From Galeruca laticollis (lineage: Eukaryota; Arthropoda; Insecta; Coleoptera; Chrysomelidae): a DNA stretch of 64,000 nt. Where the stretch lies: positions 41,788,811 to 41,852,810 of the forward strand of contig OY998180.1 of assembly GCA_963921935.1 (NCBI GenBank). The letters are read 5' to 3'. Made by a program: the position numbers and the translations under genes. Of the stretch, positions 1-13,205 are shown piece after piece. The notes below the pieces were generated by a model. The model searched no databases and was not told where the DNA came from. It saw only the letters and a program-made list of their open reading frames with translations. How positions within the stretch are numbered: the stretch's first letter is position 1; every line of letters begins with the position of its first letter.

Positions 1-1
1 C

Positions 2-1879
2 ATTACCGTGATTTCGTTAAAAGACGTCCAAAAGTGTCCGGAACCCGAGACGACGTACGCGAGTGAAAGCACGAACATTCAAGTTATTCAACGCAACGAA
101 ATCAAACTGCAAAAAGTATGGTCATGCCTCATAGAAGTGACCAGACTCATGGTTTACTGCGGGATGCACAGCCACACATCCGTAGTCAACGAAGGGCTGT
201 CCACCTACATACATAAATTAGGAACAGAAGACTGCAGAGCCACGCACAGATACAAAGTAATACAATTGTATCAACAAACAATCGATAATATAATCATGAA
301 TTATACGACAACAGCATCAATCAAAATAGGCGGGACTTTAGACAACATCGGAACATGCAAGGGGATTTCCTACCAACAAAACGGAAGAAGTTGGAACGAC
401 GTGGTAATAATAGCCACAGTCAAAATAACAACAAAAGATTATCTAGCCAGAGTTACACTTGATACAAACGAGATCCATCTAAAAGAAGGCATAACATGCA
501 AATTTACAAATGGGTATTGTTTCGACTCAACCACGGGAGAATCAACTTGGATCAGTTACGAGCCAACCACATGCGAAGACCACCTAAGCCAGCTATACAA
601 AGGCATGTGAAATATAATCACAAACAAACAAATACAAGAAAAACTGATAGTCATAGAAGAAAAAGACAAAGTTTTTGCCTTAACACTACAAAAGAGAAAC
701 CTACTATGCGGTATCGAAGTTTGGCAAACAGAGCATCCAAGAATTGTCATTTCCCTTGAAGACAATCAAAACTTTCAACCGACAATGCCAATTCTACCCC
801 AAAACGTCAATCTCATGAACTACGTAAATAGCAAACTATTGTATATAGAGCAAGCATACAAACGTGACGTAAGCATGCTATATACAGATACGATACATAT
901 AATATGCATAATACAGAGAGACGTACTCAAAAACAGACTAATAATGGCTCACACACTACCGAACGCAGTTAGTCAATTAATGGAGAACGAACCTGGTCAT
1001 ATAGGCAGAGTTCTAGGAGAAGTACTATACATAATGAAGTGTACACCAGCTACAGTCAATCTACGAATAACCGAAAAATGCTACAACGAGTTACCGATTG
1101 AAATCAACAATGAAACAAAATTCATGGTTCCACTAACCAGAATAATCCAAAATCACGCAGAAGAAATAGACTGTAACAATATGATACCACCACTATACTT
1201 CATAGAAGACCAATGGTTAGGTCTAAACCTCCACCCAACAATAGCTAATGAACCAAAGGTACACAAACCAGACGAAAAAATGAACCTCCACTTTGGTCCC
1301 ATCCAGCCATTGGGAGCAAAAGGTCTGTACACACCAGAAGAAATTGATGCAGCACAAAGAACCCTCACATTCGGAACAGAAAGAAAAGCTGTTGAAAATA
1401 TAATCAGCCGCAGAGCAGCCGGACTGAGCGCCAACAGCCAAGGATACACAGTATCAGATATTTTCGACGCCAAATAAATCAAAAACCTAGCCAAATTCAC
1501 CCTGAAACACACTTGGGAATGGTTCACGGAGATAGGTTCGATAATAAGTGGTATAATTGGTATATACTGTACATTCTACCTACTGAAGCACATGGTAGGC
1601 ACGATATTAAATGCAATCCGCATCCAACAGACAGTAGGATTTGGCATCGCACTAGTATGCAGCATATGGGATTCCGTAACAGCATGGGTAATACACTCTC
1701 ACAACAGAACTCAGAAGCCAGACGAAGAGGCGATAGAAATGGAACAGATACAACAGCAGGAGACGAGCCACCCCAGATCGCACCATTGGACAGAGAGAAA
1801 CCACCCCATGAACGATCTACTGAGCAGCAGTGTCGCGAGTGTCAGTAATCGCGACCTAGGTCAGGGACAAAACAGTTAA
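2..1879 (+). pseudogene. Envelope-like glycoprotein, 3' part, two internal stops
   Basis: One reading frame runs from the left edge to a TAA at 1877-1879. It is interrupted by TGA at 608-610 and TAA at 1475-1477, and no start is visible, so the gene begins outside the window. Near the N-terminus there is a Tyr-Cys-Gly-Met-His-Ser-His block. The middle has Cys, Tyr and Pro patterns typical of a secreted ectodomain. A hydrophobic stretch at about 1534-1608 (rich in I, G, Y and L) fits a membrane anchor followed by a short polar tail. The pattern recalls the chuvirus-type glycoproteins that insect LTR retrotransposons have captured; this is from memory, not a search. A role in membrane fusion or cell entry is inferred. 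Codon use is A-rich, like the gypsy relic at 58.6-62.3 kb, so both could belong to one family. Confidence 0.5.
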
Positions 1880-2346
1880 AGAATCAAGTGAAAGTCAAAA
1901 CGAACACGCGAGTAAGGTCAAGTGCGCGTTACGTAAACACAAATCGTGGCCGAAGGTGTCGCAACGCCGAAGTGCACAAAACAAAAACAATGTAAAGTTC
2001 ATTAAAATTCATTCATAGGTAAACACTGTTAAAATTATAGTTTGGATAAAAAAAGGTGTTGGACCTGAAACGTCGCAACCCTTTTACAAGAGAGGAAGTG
2101 ATGTAATAAACACGAAATATGGCAAAGGGAAATTTAGGGACACCCTATATAAATATATAATTTTCTTGATAATAAAATAAGTCGAATCCAATTTAATATA
2201 AAAACAATTGTTGACCTAGATCAGAAAAGAATTTAAACAAACAATTTTACACAACCGACAAAAATTTGAGGCACAGTTAACAATCGCTTTTACCACTACA
2301 GACCGCTTCCCATTAGATTAACTCTACTTTCATATTTAGTACAATC
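1880..2346 (+). other. Non-coding tail of the env-bearing element, possible 3' LTR
   Basis: No gene is seen. A purine-rich run at about 2086-2098 (acaagagaggaag) resembles a polypurine tract. It is followed by a TGATG start and, at about 2142, a TATA-like ctatataaatata, which is the order expected at the start of a 3' LTR. The matching 5' LTR would lie left of the window, so this is not verified. Confidence 0.25.
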
Positions 2347-2366
2347 GATATATATATATATATAAT

Positions 2367-3269
2367 ACATAATTGTTATCTTACTTTAATAGATACTATA
2401 TTACAATATTATTATTCTATATTATATTCGGTAATGGCTTTTGTTGCTTTTGTTGGTGTCTGATTTTTGATATCTTCCACCGTATATGTCTTATTATACA
2501 AACCTCTTACTGTTGGAATTAGATTATTTCCTCTTCTTCTTTCTTATGAATGTTATATTCAACCCTTCTGCATTCTTCTTTCCCATCACAAATAATAACT
2601 ATTACATCGGAGGCCATTATCAAATGGGTACTTGATCTCATATTAATCTACTCAATTATTGGTTGGCAATATTGGATGTCAACTAACCCCTCCGTTTTAG
2701 AGGGAGAACGATATCATTTCCTGGCCGGCTTTCAACAAAAAAGCACTCGTGTTCGTGGCTTCTGCAAAATGGTGTTACATGTTGACTTTTTAGTCATTTT
2801 AATGTGATTGTACGATGTGAACCATTGTTCAGATAACTAGTTCATATTTTATTTATCCGTAGTTTAATTTTATATAACATAATGGAATCTAACCTCAACT
2901 TGGAGGTAAGTACACACCTGTTGTGAATTCGTTCCTATTGTATCTTTTTGTTAACTACAGTATCTAAGTGTTGTTTTTCCCATTCCAGTTTCCCTGATGA
3001 TTAGGACAATCATCCTCGAAGGCTTGGAAAGTTTCCTTTAAGAGTACACTTTTTTCCGTTTCTTTTGCTGCAATACCCCAATATTCAACAGTTCTATCCC
3101 TAACAGTCAGCAAAGACTATCTTCCTTTTACTTACAGACATAGGGTTTTATCATGACATCTTCACACACTACGGAGAAGCAGGTGTTAACAGATATAAAT
3201 CATGGTCTAGAAATAAAATGAAATTGGCCCGAGAGTACAATAGAAGGTGTTTTTTACTAAAATGTAAGA
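2367..3269 (+). repeat. Penelope-like element, upstream direct repeat (pLTR)
   Basis: It is colinear with 5777-6677 over about 900 bp with scattered substitutions and few indels. It contains the 5' untranslated region, a degenerate hammerhead core at 2994-3020 and the first codons of the ORF. The start codon at 3140 reads ATA here but ATG in the other copy. Confidence 0.85.
2975..3040 (+). ncRNA. Hammerhead-like ribozyme core, degenerate copy
   Basis: CTGATGA at 2994-3000 is followed by a weak stem II around an acaatca loop and then by CGAAGG, where an active core would have GAAA. It is the same site as the better preserved copy at 6413-6430. PLE terminal repeats are known to carry hammerhead motifs. 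The GAAG change makes activity unlikely here. Confidence 0.4.
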
Positions 3270-5664
3270 AGTCCGGTATTTTACCGAAACATATCACTGC
3301 GGCAATTAAGCCAATCGATGATCTTCTGATGAGACAGGATGTACATCGTAACACGTTGAATTACAGGTTAGGGATAAAACTTCTTAATATTGAAATTGCT
3401 AATAACCACTCTTTAATTAGTAAATTAGAATCAACTTTGACGACGTTGAGAAGGTCAATTATCTCAGAAACAAGTGAGTTCCTTTTTAACAATTTTTCAA
3501 GTAAACAGCAGGTTACTTATAATCAATTATTCCATGAAATTAAAATTAAAAATATTTCGAAGGTTAATCAGCTGATTGACAATCAATTATTATTATTAGA
3601 ATCAAAGTCTACATGTCTACGAAATATTTCGAACACCATAATACCAGATGATATTTCACAATTCTTGGCGCTGTGCCCTAAGTTTAGTGTAGAACCTGTC
3701 ATCTTGAAAGATATATCTATGAAATCAATTTTATCAGATGTTGACTTCCTCACCTACACCATTACAGATTCGAAGGTTAGAAACATCACTGTGGCTAGAG
3801 CTACTAATATAATTACAAATTACATTCATAAACCTCACTCTAATTCTTTTATTTCACAATCTGTTAATAAAATCTAAATCTTTTTGAAATCAAACCCACA
3901 TCTGATTTTAACACAATCAGATAAAGGGAATGTCACAGTTGTCATGGACAAGCAACAGTATATTGATTTATCCAATGACATCATTTTAAATAACAATTCA
4001 TATGTAGAGTTAACATCCGACCCTACCTCTTCTGTATAGAGAAAGGGTAATAATTTAGTTAAATCTTTATACAATAAACATCAAATAGACTTATCATGTA
4101 TAAAAAAGCTCAAATGTTACAATGGTGTACCTCCTAAGTTTTATATTCTGCCAAAAGTTAATAAACCAGTCCTTTCCGTGAGACCATTAGTGGCTTCGAT
4201 AAGAGCCCCCACTGAACGCATTGCACAGTTTTGTACATAAATCCTTACTAATGCTGACGATTATGAAAACTTTTATTACATTAAAGATTCATTTGAAGTC
4301 TCAGACAAGTTTAATAACTTTACAATTCCAGATAATTATGTTCTGGCCAGTTTGGATGTGGTCTCGTTGTTAAGTAACGTTTATCTTGATGCTTGTTTGA
4401 GAGCAATCGATAAGAGTTGGGAACGTATTAGTGTCCATTGCTCCATCCAGAAGGATGCCTTTTCAAACTTAATTGTTTTTCTTTTTGATAATACTTATTC
4501 TACTTTCAACAATAAACCTTATAAACAAACTTTTGGTACTCCTATGGGTGCCTCCATTTCTCCTATCTTAGCAGCATACGTCATGGACGATTTGCTGGAT
4601 ACTGCAATTCCGGTACTTTTTTTTGCACCTTTCTTCATTAAGAAGTATGTGGACGATATTATTATGGCACTTCCTAGAGAAGGCTCACATGAGATTCTTG
4701 AGATAATAGTTACGATCCTTATATACAGTTCACAATAGAATAAGAAGACAACGACAATTCCGTACCATTCTTAGACACTAAGTTCATTCGTAATAATGAT
4801 ACTATTATTATAGATGGGTACAGGAAACCTTGCCGTTCTGGCAGATATTTAAATTACCATTCTTACCACAAACATTCTATGAAGGTGAACTTGGTGAAAC
4901 AAATGAAGCGGAGAGTCCTTAGAATTTCAAATAGTATCTTCCATAATAAAAATCTTAACGTTTCATTCAACCTTTTCTTGGATAACTCTTATCCAAGAAC
5001 TTTACTTAATAAATTATTATTCAGCACATCTAATACCCTGGATCTGCTGACTGATGATATCCATCCTAACGTGGCCCTAACGGATGTTGGCGTTGGTACG
5101 ACCCCTGCTCCCCCAATTTTTGCTACCCTTCCATACATAAAGGACATTACTCCGAGACATGCCAGATTGTTCCGAACATATGATAATTTCAAGATTGCTA
5201 ACAGAACATCTCTAACAATTAAATCAATTTTCACTAGAGTTAAAGATAAATGTCCGTTAACTTCACTTACTAACGTTGTGTATAGCATTCCATGTGGGGA
5301 CTGTGATAAGCAATATATTGGCCAGACTTTAAGATCACTTTCTAGCCGTATTGTCTCACATAAGAGTGATTGTAGATTACACCCAGAACGTTGCGCTTTA
5401 GCAGATTACGTTCATTCTCTTGAGTATCAAATGAACTTTGAGGCTGTAAAGGTGTTGGCGATAGAGTCAAACAAAACTAAAAGATCATTTTTAGAAATGG
5501 CTTTTATTTCACAATTTAATAATGTCATTAGCAAAAAGACTGACACAGACCACTTGAGTGAGATTTATTCCTTTCTACTGTCCTTATATTTCAACGTTAT
5601 CCTTCCTTTCACAAATGGCAGTCACGTTCCCCCAATTGGATTTACCCCACTTGCAGATATCTAA
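3140..5664 (+). pseudogene. Penelope-like reverse transcriptase with C-terminal GIY-YIG endonuclease, broken
   Basis: The ORF starts at 3140 (ATA here, ATG at 6548 in the second repeat). The first frame is open to a TAA at 3875-3877. Further in-frame stops follow near 4037 and 4238, and a frameshift lies between 4738 and 4879. Visible RT blocks are QSDKGN, PKFYILPKVNKP, SLDVVSL, GTPMGASISP (about 4530-4560) and the catalytic YVDDI (about 4645-4660). The GIY-YIG domain lies at about 5270-5580, with VVYSIPCGDCDKQYIGQT, Arg in SSRIVSHKSD, the HPERCALADYVH zinc-type block, and EMAFISQ with its Glu. The protein would prime reverse transcription at a nick made by the endonuclease. Domain order and motifs are diagnostic of Penelope. 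Confidence 0.9.
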
Positions 5665-5725
5665 CATATTACCATATTACCACCTCTACAGTGGGCGCAT
5701 TGGTCTTGGTAGATGCGCTCATGAT

Positions 5726-5728
<3 letters not shown>

Positions 5729-5776
<48 letters not shown>
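5729..5776. repeat. (TA)n microsatellite inside the Penelope-like element
   Basis: An uninterrupted TA run lies between the end of the coding body and the second direct repeat. It marks the junction between the full and the truncated copy. Confidence 0.95.
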
Positions 5777-5777
<1 letters not shown>

Positions 5778-6677
5778 CATAATTGTTATCTTACTTTAAT
5801 AATTACTATATTACAATATTATTATTCTATATTATATTCGTTAATGGCTTTTGTTGTTTTTGCTGGTGTCTAATTTTTATATATTCCACCGTATAAGTCT
5901 TATTATACAAACCTCTTACTGTTGGAATGGGATTATTTCCTCTTCTTCGTTCTTATGAATGTTATATTCAACCCCACTACATTCTTCTTTCCCATCACAA
6001 ATATTAACTATTACATCGGAGGCCATTATCAAATGGGTACTTGAACTCATATTAATCTACTCAACTATTGGTTGGCAACATTGGATGTCAACTAACCCCT
6101 TCGTTTTAGAGGGAAAACGATATCGTTTCCTGGCCGGCTTTCATCAAAAAAGCACTCGTGTTCGTGGTTTCTGTAAAATGGTCTTAGATGTTGACTTTTT
6201 GGTCATTTTAATGTGATTGTACGATGTGAACCATTGTTCAGTTAACTAGTTCATATTTTAATTATCCGTAGTTTAATTCTATATAACATAATGCAATCTT
6301 ATCTCAACTTGAAGGTGAGCACACACCTGTTGTGAATTCGTTCCTATTGTATCTGTTTGTTAACTACAGTATCTAAGTGCTGTTTTTTCCATTTCAGTTT
6401 CCCTGATGATGAGGACAATCATCCTCGAAAGTTTGGAAAGTTTACTTGAAGAGTACACTTTTTCCGTTTCTCTTGCTGCAATACCCCAATATTCACCAGT
6501 TTTATTCCTAACAATCAGCAAAGACTATCTTCCTTTTACTCACAGACATGGGGTTTTATCATGACATCTTCACACACTACGGAGAAGCAGCTGTTAACAG
6601 TTATAAATCATGGTCTAGAAATAAAATGAAATTGGCCCGAGAGTACAATAGAAGGTGTTTTTTACTAAAATGTAAGA
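5777..6677 (+). repeat. Penelope-like element, downstream direct repeat (pLTR), 3'-truncated copy
   Basis: It matches 2367-3269 from end to end and keeps the ATG at 6548 that is lost in the other copy. It stops about 130 bp into the coding region, where a TATG/TA microsatellite begins. Confidence 0.85.
6395..6450 (+). ncRNA. Hammerhead ribozyme-like motif in Penelope terminal repeat
   Basis: The conserved core is complete: CTGATGA (6413-6419), one unpaired T, stem II GAGGA/TCCTC closing a caatca loop, then GAAA (6427-6430). The flanks TTTCC upstream and GGAAA downstream could form stem I. That leaves only GTTT for stem III, which fits the very short stem III reported for hammerheads in Penelope-like elements. 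Self-cleavage is inferred from the fold; the cleavage site and tertiary contacts cannot be confirmed by eye. Confidence 0.55.
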
Positions 6678-6722
6678 TGTATGTATGTATATATGTATAT
6701 ATGTATATATATATATATATAT
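6678..6722. repeat. TATG/TA microsatellite
   Basis: A short (TATG)n and then (TA)n tract joins the truncated Penelope copy to the inverted satellite unit. Confidence 0.9.
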
Positions 6723-7015
6723 AACAACGAAGAGATTCATGGGTAATTCACGCAAAATAAGGGCTACTGAAATAGAGTGGTAACCGTGGACATGCATGTT
6801 TCTGGCTCATTTTGCCTCTTCAGCACGGCATAACCAAATAAGGATGTGAAATTTGGGAGCAAAGATGTTCATCGAAACATAGGAAAACACAAAATAACGG
6901 ATTTCAGCAGGGAAACCAAACGCTCATTTGTGTCTTCAATTGGAAGATCCCGAGTTTTCAGGACAACAACCAACATCGACACGGAGGCGCATATAGTCCC
7001 CCCGCCACGAACCTT
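6723..7015 (-). repeat. 350-bp satellite, inverted partial unit
   Basis: This is the reverse complement of the monomers that follow. Bases 6723-6946 pair with 7013-7236 (224 bp per arm, 66-bp loop), forming a large near-perfect hairpin at the head of the array. It ends abruptly at the TA tract on its left. Confidence 0.9.
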
Positions 7016-8847
<1,832 letters not shown>

Positions 8848-8889
8848 AATATACGCCTTAAGTAGTACCTATAGTATTGTTTACTCAGA

Positions 8890-9309
8890 GAGACGTCTGT
8901 AGGAGATGCAAAAGGTGGTATAGCAATATTTTACAAAAATTGTTACAAATCAATAGTCCTGGAAACTTATGCCTGGTGGCTAATGTGCCAGTTTGAAAAA
9001 TCTTCTTTTCAATTTATTGTTTGTGTTGTATATTTTTCACCTAAATGTGATTATGATGAATTATTGGAAGCTTTTGGAACGTCACTTAATGCTATACTAG
9101 AACAATATCCTGATTGTTTATTTCTTATAATTGGAGACTTTATTAGTAGAATTGGCGAGACAAGTGAAATTCCAGAAGAAGTTGTAGCAAGTACTCAATT
9201 TTTCCTCAATACGCTAAGTTATGACAACGGCAGTAACTTTAAGGGGCATCGTCTTTTGGAATTTATGTCTGATAGAAACTTCTCGTTAATGAATGGTCAT
9301 ATAAAATAG
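8890..9309 (+). pseudogene. LINE endonuclease domain, partial
   Basis: The reading frame holds GGIAIFYKN, VVYFSPKCDYDELLEAF and IIGDFISRIG, the last corresponding to the GDFNAxxG catalytic block of apurinic/apyrimidinic-type LINE endonucleases (Asn is replaced by Ile here). It then has SYDNGSNFKGHRLLEF, a common late block in this domain. The frame ends in a stop at 9307-9309. The enzyme would nick target DNA to prime reverse transcription. The missing Asn suggests it was already inactive. Confidence 0.65.
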
Positions 9310-9989
9310 ACAGACCTGCTAACTTATTTTTTTGTGATATATTGGGGCAAAGTGTAATAGATCTCTATTTCTGTAATACTGATAAGATTGAATTAATTGA
9401 AAACTTTGGTGTGGTGCCAGATGATCCTACTACTAAATCATCCTTCAATAGCTTAAAATGGGACAGTCCAAAGTAATTGATTTTAAAATGTCAATTCAAT
9501 GCTTACCAAATGTAGGAGTAATTAGAGATGCAGACGTTTTGTATGATGATCTGTATAGCACAATATGGGATGCAGCAAAACATAAAGGTTTAGTCTCAGT
9601 AAAATATTTCAATGATACAAACTCACTACGGTCTAATCATTTATTTGACTCTGACTGTTCGAAATCTAAAAGGCAAGTGACAAATTCATTGAAAATATGT
9701 AAAAATCAAAGATTATCCGAATCATACAAGAGAATTTATATTTCCAACAAAAAAGACTATAAACAGTTTCTTTTAAAAACATAAAAAGATTATAAAAAAG
9801 ATGTAACTGCTCTTTCCAACAAAAAAAATCCATCTGAGTTAAGGAAAACCATAAAGTTGCTTAGACGTAAAGACAAAATTTGTCCTTTATCAATCGGGGA
9901 GTGGGAATCTTTATACGATAGCATAACCTCGCTTAAAGTTGTGCATTAAATATGTTCTTTGGGGTCGGAGACGAATTTGTAGAACTTGA

Positions 9990-11377
9990 TCAATCTTTGA
10001 GTTTGTGAAAAGATGGCAATTCACCAGGGAAGGATGGTATTCCTTACGAGTTTTTAAAGCATTTACCACAGAACTGGAGTTTATATATTTGTCATTTATA
10101 TAATAAACTTTTGAATTCGGGAATTATTCCTTCTGTTTGGCATGAAACAATTCTCACAATGCTCCACACAAAAGGACCCTTAGAGGATCCTAATAACTAT
10201 CGTTGCATATCTCTAAACAATTGTTGTGCCAAGGTGTTTTAGTTAATTCTATTAAATCGCTTGTCTAATTGGTGTGAAAATAATCTCATTCTTCCCGAAA
10301 CACAATTTGGCTTTCGAAAGAATAGGGGATGTTTGGATAACATTTTTATTTTAACTTCTGTTTTGCAAATAACTCTTAGGTTTCCCCGCAGGGGAACTTT
10401 CGAAAAGCATTTGACAGTATAGATCATACACTTCATCGGTTTAAGATATATAAGTTTGGGGTTAGTACTAAGTATATTGGAATACTAAAATACTTATATG
10501 ACAACGCCACGTTTTTAATTAGACACCAAAACCTATGTAGTAAAAAATAAGCTATCGATGACGGAGTTCTCCAAGGTGAACCCTAAGGCCATTGCTTTTC
10601 TCGATTTTCATATCTGATATTGAGGATTACTTTCGTTCAAGTAACTTACGCGGAATTAATATTGATGGCAAGAATGATGTGTTAATGCTTCAATACGCAC
10701 ATGATATAGTAATCCTTGGTGACTCCCCAATAGACATAGAACGCAAACTGAGAATACTTGATACTTATTATTCTATCATTAAACTTACAGTTAACACTGA
10801 TAAAATGAAAGTATTAATATTAGCAAAAGGAGGGCACAAACATAATTATAATCAAAAGTTTTATTACGATGGTTTCAGGTTAGAAATAGTAAACAGTTTA
10901 CACACCTAGGTGTCGATTTCTCTTCTACAGTTCAGTAACATCGCTAAGAATACTGAAATTAAATCTTGTCGTGCCATTGCAGCAGTAATTGATATTAGGT
11001 GCCGATCAAAAATTAATATATGGGATTCCAGAATCAAAATGTATAATTCTATCATTTTATCTTCTCTTTCTTTTGGAATTGGCATATGGGGACTACTTTA
11101 TACTGATGTTATTGAGCGCGTTCAGGTCAGATTTTTTTTAAAACTGTTGAATTTGTCTCAGAATACTCCAGATTACATTGTACGCCTTGATACATATTCG
11201 CTTCATTTATCACTAATTATTTGTGAACGTGCTTCAATATGGTTAAATAAACTTAAAATAATGGATAATTCTAGAATGTCTAGAATCTGTTATATGCGAC
11301 TTTTACAATTAGCTACTGAGAACGCTAAATATAATTGGGTCACTCAAGTTAAAGGATGGTTTACCTTCGCAGTGTGA
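9990..11377 (+). pseudogene. LINE reverse transcriptase, multiply broken
   Basis: Read across frames, the blocks appear in order: SPGKDGIPYEFLKHLP (about 10020), NNYRCISLNN (about 10195), QFGFRKNRGCLDNIF (about 10300), LQGEP with a stop (about 10572), YAHD (about 10696; the usual Tyr-Ala-Asp-Asp has lost one Asp to His), and a C-terminal WDSRIKMYNS...GIWGLLYTDVIERVQ region to 11377. Loss of the catalytic Asp and several stops show an inactive copy. Confidence 0.75.
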
Positions 11378-11551
11378 ACATTTATGGATAACTGTTTAAA
11401 TACATATTCACGTGAATTAGATAGGGTTATTCTAGAAACTTTTGAAAAACGACTTTACGAAATTGATATGTATAGGAAGGTTACGATTAGTTATTCCCTG
11501 ATATACTCTCAACTATTAATTGGTGAAACCAGGAGGAATTAGTTGCGAATA

Positions 11552-11556
<5 letters not shown>

Positions 11557-11617
<61 letters not shown>
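11557..11617. repeat. (TA)n microsatellite
   Basis: A TA run of about 60 bp abuts the 3' end of the minus-strand Penelope copy that begins at 11620. Confidence 0.95.
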
Positions 11618-11619
<2 letters not shown>

Positions 11620-11624
<5 letters not shown>

Positions 11625-12953
11625 AACCACGAATATTGGGGTAACGGCAAGTTAATTTAAAGAAAACTCTTGTTACTGTTTTTCTTCCAAGCTTTCGGAA
11701 ACGTTTATTTCCATTATCAAGGATAAGTAAATTGAGATTGTTATAAATTGGTAAATATAATTATATTTGAATTTTTTAAAAAAAATTTTTTCAATCATAA
11801 ATCATTTTGACATTTTGACAGATTCATGAATGTGAACATTTTCTTTATATGTTAAAATGTTTTTGAAAACAAAAGAACAAAATTGGTTATATTTGTAATA
11901 TAGGTTATTAGTTATTCAAATATTCTTCTTTTATTATATAAAATTCAACCTCAAATTATTATAGATGTCATCATGTCATCTTAATAATTTAAAAGTATTG
12001 AAAACATTTTTAAAATCATTTACCTAAAATAAAATTATTTCTAAAAATCATCAAATAAGAATTTGAAATTTAGTTATTTTTATTATCAATTGTTAGTAGA
12101 TAATAATAAATATCACTCAGATTATTATGGTCACTTTTTTTGTTGATAGTATTAGGTTCTTGAAATATATGAGCCATTTCTAAGAAAAGTCTTTTTTTGG
12201 TATTTGGTTGTATGTCCAAAATATTAACAGATTCAAAATCCATAAAGTGATCATTATCAATTACATGTTCAGATAAAGCACATCTTTCAGGATGTAACTT
12301 ACAATCGCTCTTATGGAGACTTATACGGTTCTTTAATTTCTGACCAGTGTGACCAACATATTTTTTATCACAATTTTTGCATGGAATAGAATATATTACA
12401 TTTGAAAGAACCTAATACTATCAACAAGAAAAAAGTGACCATAATAATCTGAGTGATATTTATTATTATCTACTAACAATTGATAATAAAAATAACTAAA
12501 TTTCAAATTCTTATTTGATGATTTTTAGAAATAATTTTATTTTAGGTAAATGATTTTAAAAATGTTTTCAATACTTTTAAATTATTAAGATGACATGATG
12601 ACATCTATAATAATTTGAGGTTGAATTTTATATAATAAAAGAAGAATATTTGAATAACTAATAACCTATATTACAAATATAACCAATTTTGTTCTTTTGT
12701 TTTCAAAAACATTTTCACATATAAAGAAAATGTTTACATTCATGAATCTGTCAAAATGTCAAAATGATTTATGATTGAAAAAAAAAATGTTTTTAAAAAA
12801 ATTCAAATATAATTATATTTACCAATGTATAACAATCTCAATTTTTTTATCCTTGATAGTGGAAATAAACGTTTCCGAAAGCTTGGAAGAAAAACAGTAA
12901 CAAGAGTTTTCTTTAAATTAACTTGCCGTTACCCCAATATTCGTGGTTTTATA
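11620..12953. mobile_element. Two Penelope-like 3' ends fused head to head (inverted repeat)
   Basis: Left arm 11620-12161 is the reverse complement of right arm 12406-12953 over about 545 bp with a few mismatches and small indels; 244 bp lie between them. The left copy is on the minus strand and retains the end of a GIY-YIG domain. The right copy is on the plus strand and keeps only the last codons plus the 3' untranslated region. Both 3' ends face outward and each abuts a (TA)n tract. Near both outer ends there is a hammerhead-like remnant: GGAAA-taaacg-TTTCC-GAAA at 12861-12880, mirrored at about 11693-11713. Confidence 0.85.
12085..12398 (-). pseudogene. Penelope-like GIY-YIG endonuclease domain, fragment
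   Basis: On the minus strand the frame reads VIYSIPCKNCDKKYVGHTGQ, then an Arg-containing helix (KLKNRISLHKSD), HPERCALSEHV, FLEMAHIFQ with the catalytic-type Glu, and LSDIYYYL at the end. These are the blocks of the Penelope GIY-YIG domain, in order and without stops over about 100 codons. The reverse transcriptase that should precede it is missing, cut away at the inverted-repeat junction. In the mirrored plus-strand copy an altered A-run breaks the frame. Confidence 0.85.
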
Positions 12954-12980
12954 CCTAATTAGTCGGCAAAGACTATCTCC

Positions 12981-12996
12981 TATATATATACATATA

Positions 12997-13077
<81 letters not shown>

Positions 13078-13089
13078 GTATATGTATAT

Positions 13090-13127
<38 letters not shown>
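12981..13127. repeat. (TA)n microsatellite, about 150 bp
   Basis: A TA run with occasional GTA steps lies between the inverted Penelope pair and the tRNA-like head of the RTE element. Confidence 0.95.
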
Positions 13128-13130
<3 letters not shown>

Positions 13131-13205
13131 CCAGATGGCGGAGTGCGTTAGAGCGCCGGAAATTGGGTTTTCTTGACCTGAAGGACGGAGGTTCGAATCT
13201 CACTC
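13131..13205 (+). promoter_or_regulatory. tRNA-derived Pol III promoter-like head (SINE-type)
   Basis: TGGCGGAGTGCG at 13136-13147 matches the internal A box at 11 of 12 positions, and GGTTCGAATCT at 13190-13200 matches the B box at 10 of 11. The 42-bp spacing is normal. The overall wording resembles a leucine-type tRNA, but the anticodon arm is degenerate and no full cloverleaf closes, so it is not called as a tRNA gene. It lies directly upstream of an RTE-type LINE and may be its Pol III-driven 5' end, or a SINE inserted there. Confidence 0.55.

Larger units (their letters stand above)
2367..6677 (+). mobile_element. Penelope-like retroelement with direct terminal repeats
   Basis: A reverse transcriptase and a GIY-YIG endonuclease are encoded in order between two direct repeats of about 900 bp (2367-3269 and 5777-6677). 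This is the pLTR layout of Penelope-like elements (PLEs), in which a full copy is joined to a truncated copy. The second repeat runs on into the first 130 bp of the coding region before it stops at a TA/TATG microsatellite, so the downstream copy is 3'-truncated. A (TA)n tract separates the coding body from the second repeat. Both repeats carry hammerhead-like cores. The element is inactive because its ORF has stops and a frameshift. Confidence 0.85.
8880..11545 (+). mobile_element. Decayed LINE (non-LTR retrotransposon)
   Basis: An apurinic-type endonuclease region is followed by a reverse transcriptase in the same orientation, both with many frameshifts and stops. It starts directly after a (TA)n tract and lacks the N-terminus of the endonuclease, so it is probably 5'-truncated. 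The 3' end lies near the next (TA)n tract at 11557. The clade is not certain; the spacing and wording of the blocks suggest the jockey/I group. Confidence 0.75.

Noticed and set aside
1153..1527. Minus-strand frame of 124 codons
   Set aside because: It is antisense to the env-like frame, which has the better codon pattern and a membrane anchor.
2550..2807. 85-codon frame, repeated at 5959-6216
   Set aside because: It lies inside the untranslated part of the Penelope direct repeats; changes between the copies show no coding constraint.
13131..13205. Functional tRNA-Leu gene
   Set aside because: A and B boxes are present but the anticodon arm does not pair and no acceptor stem closes; treated as a tRNA-derived promoter head.
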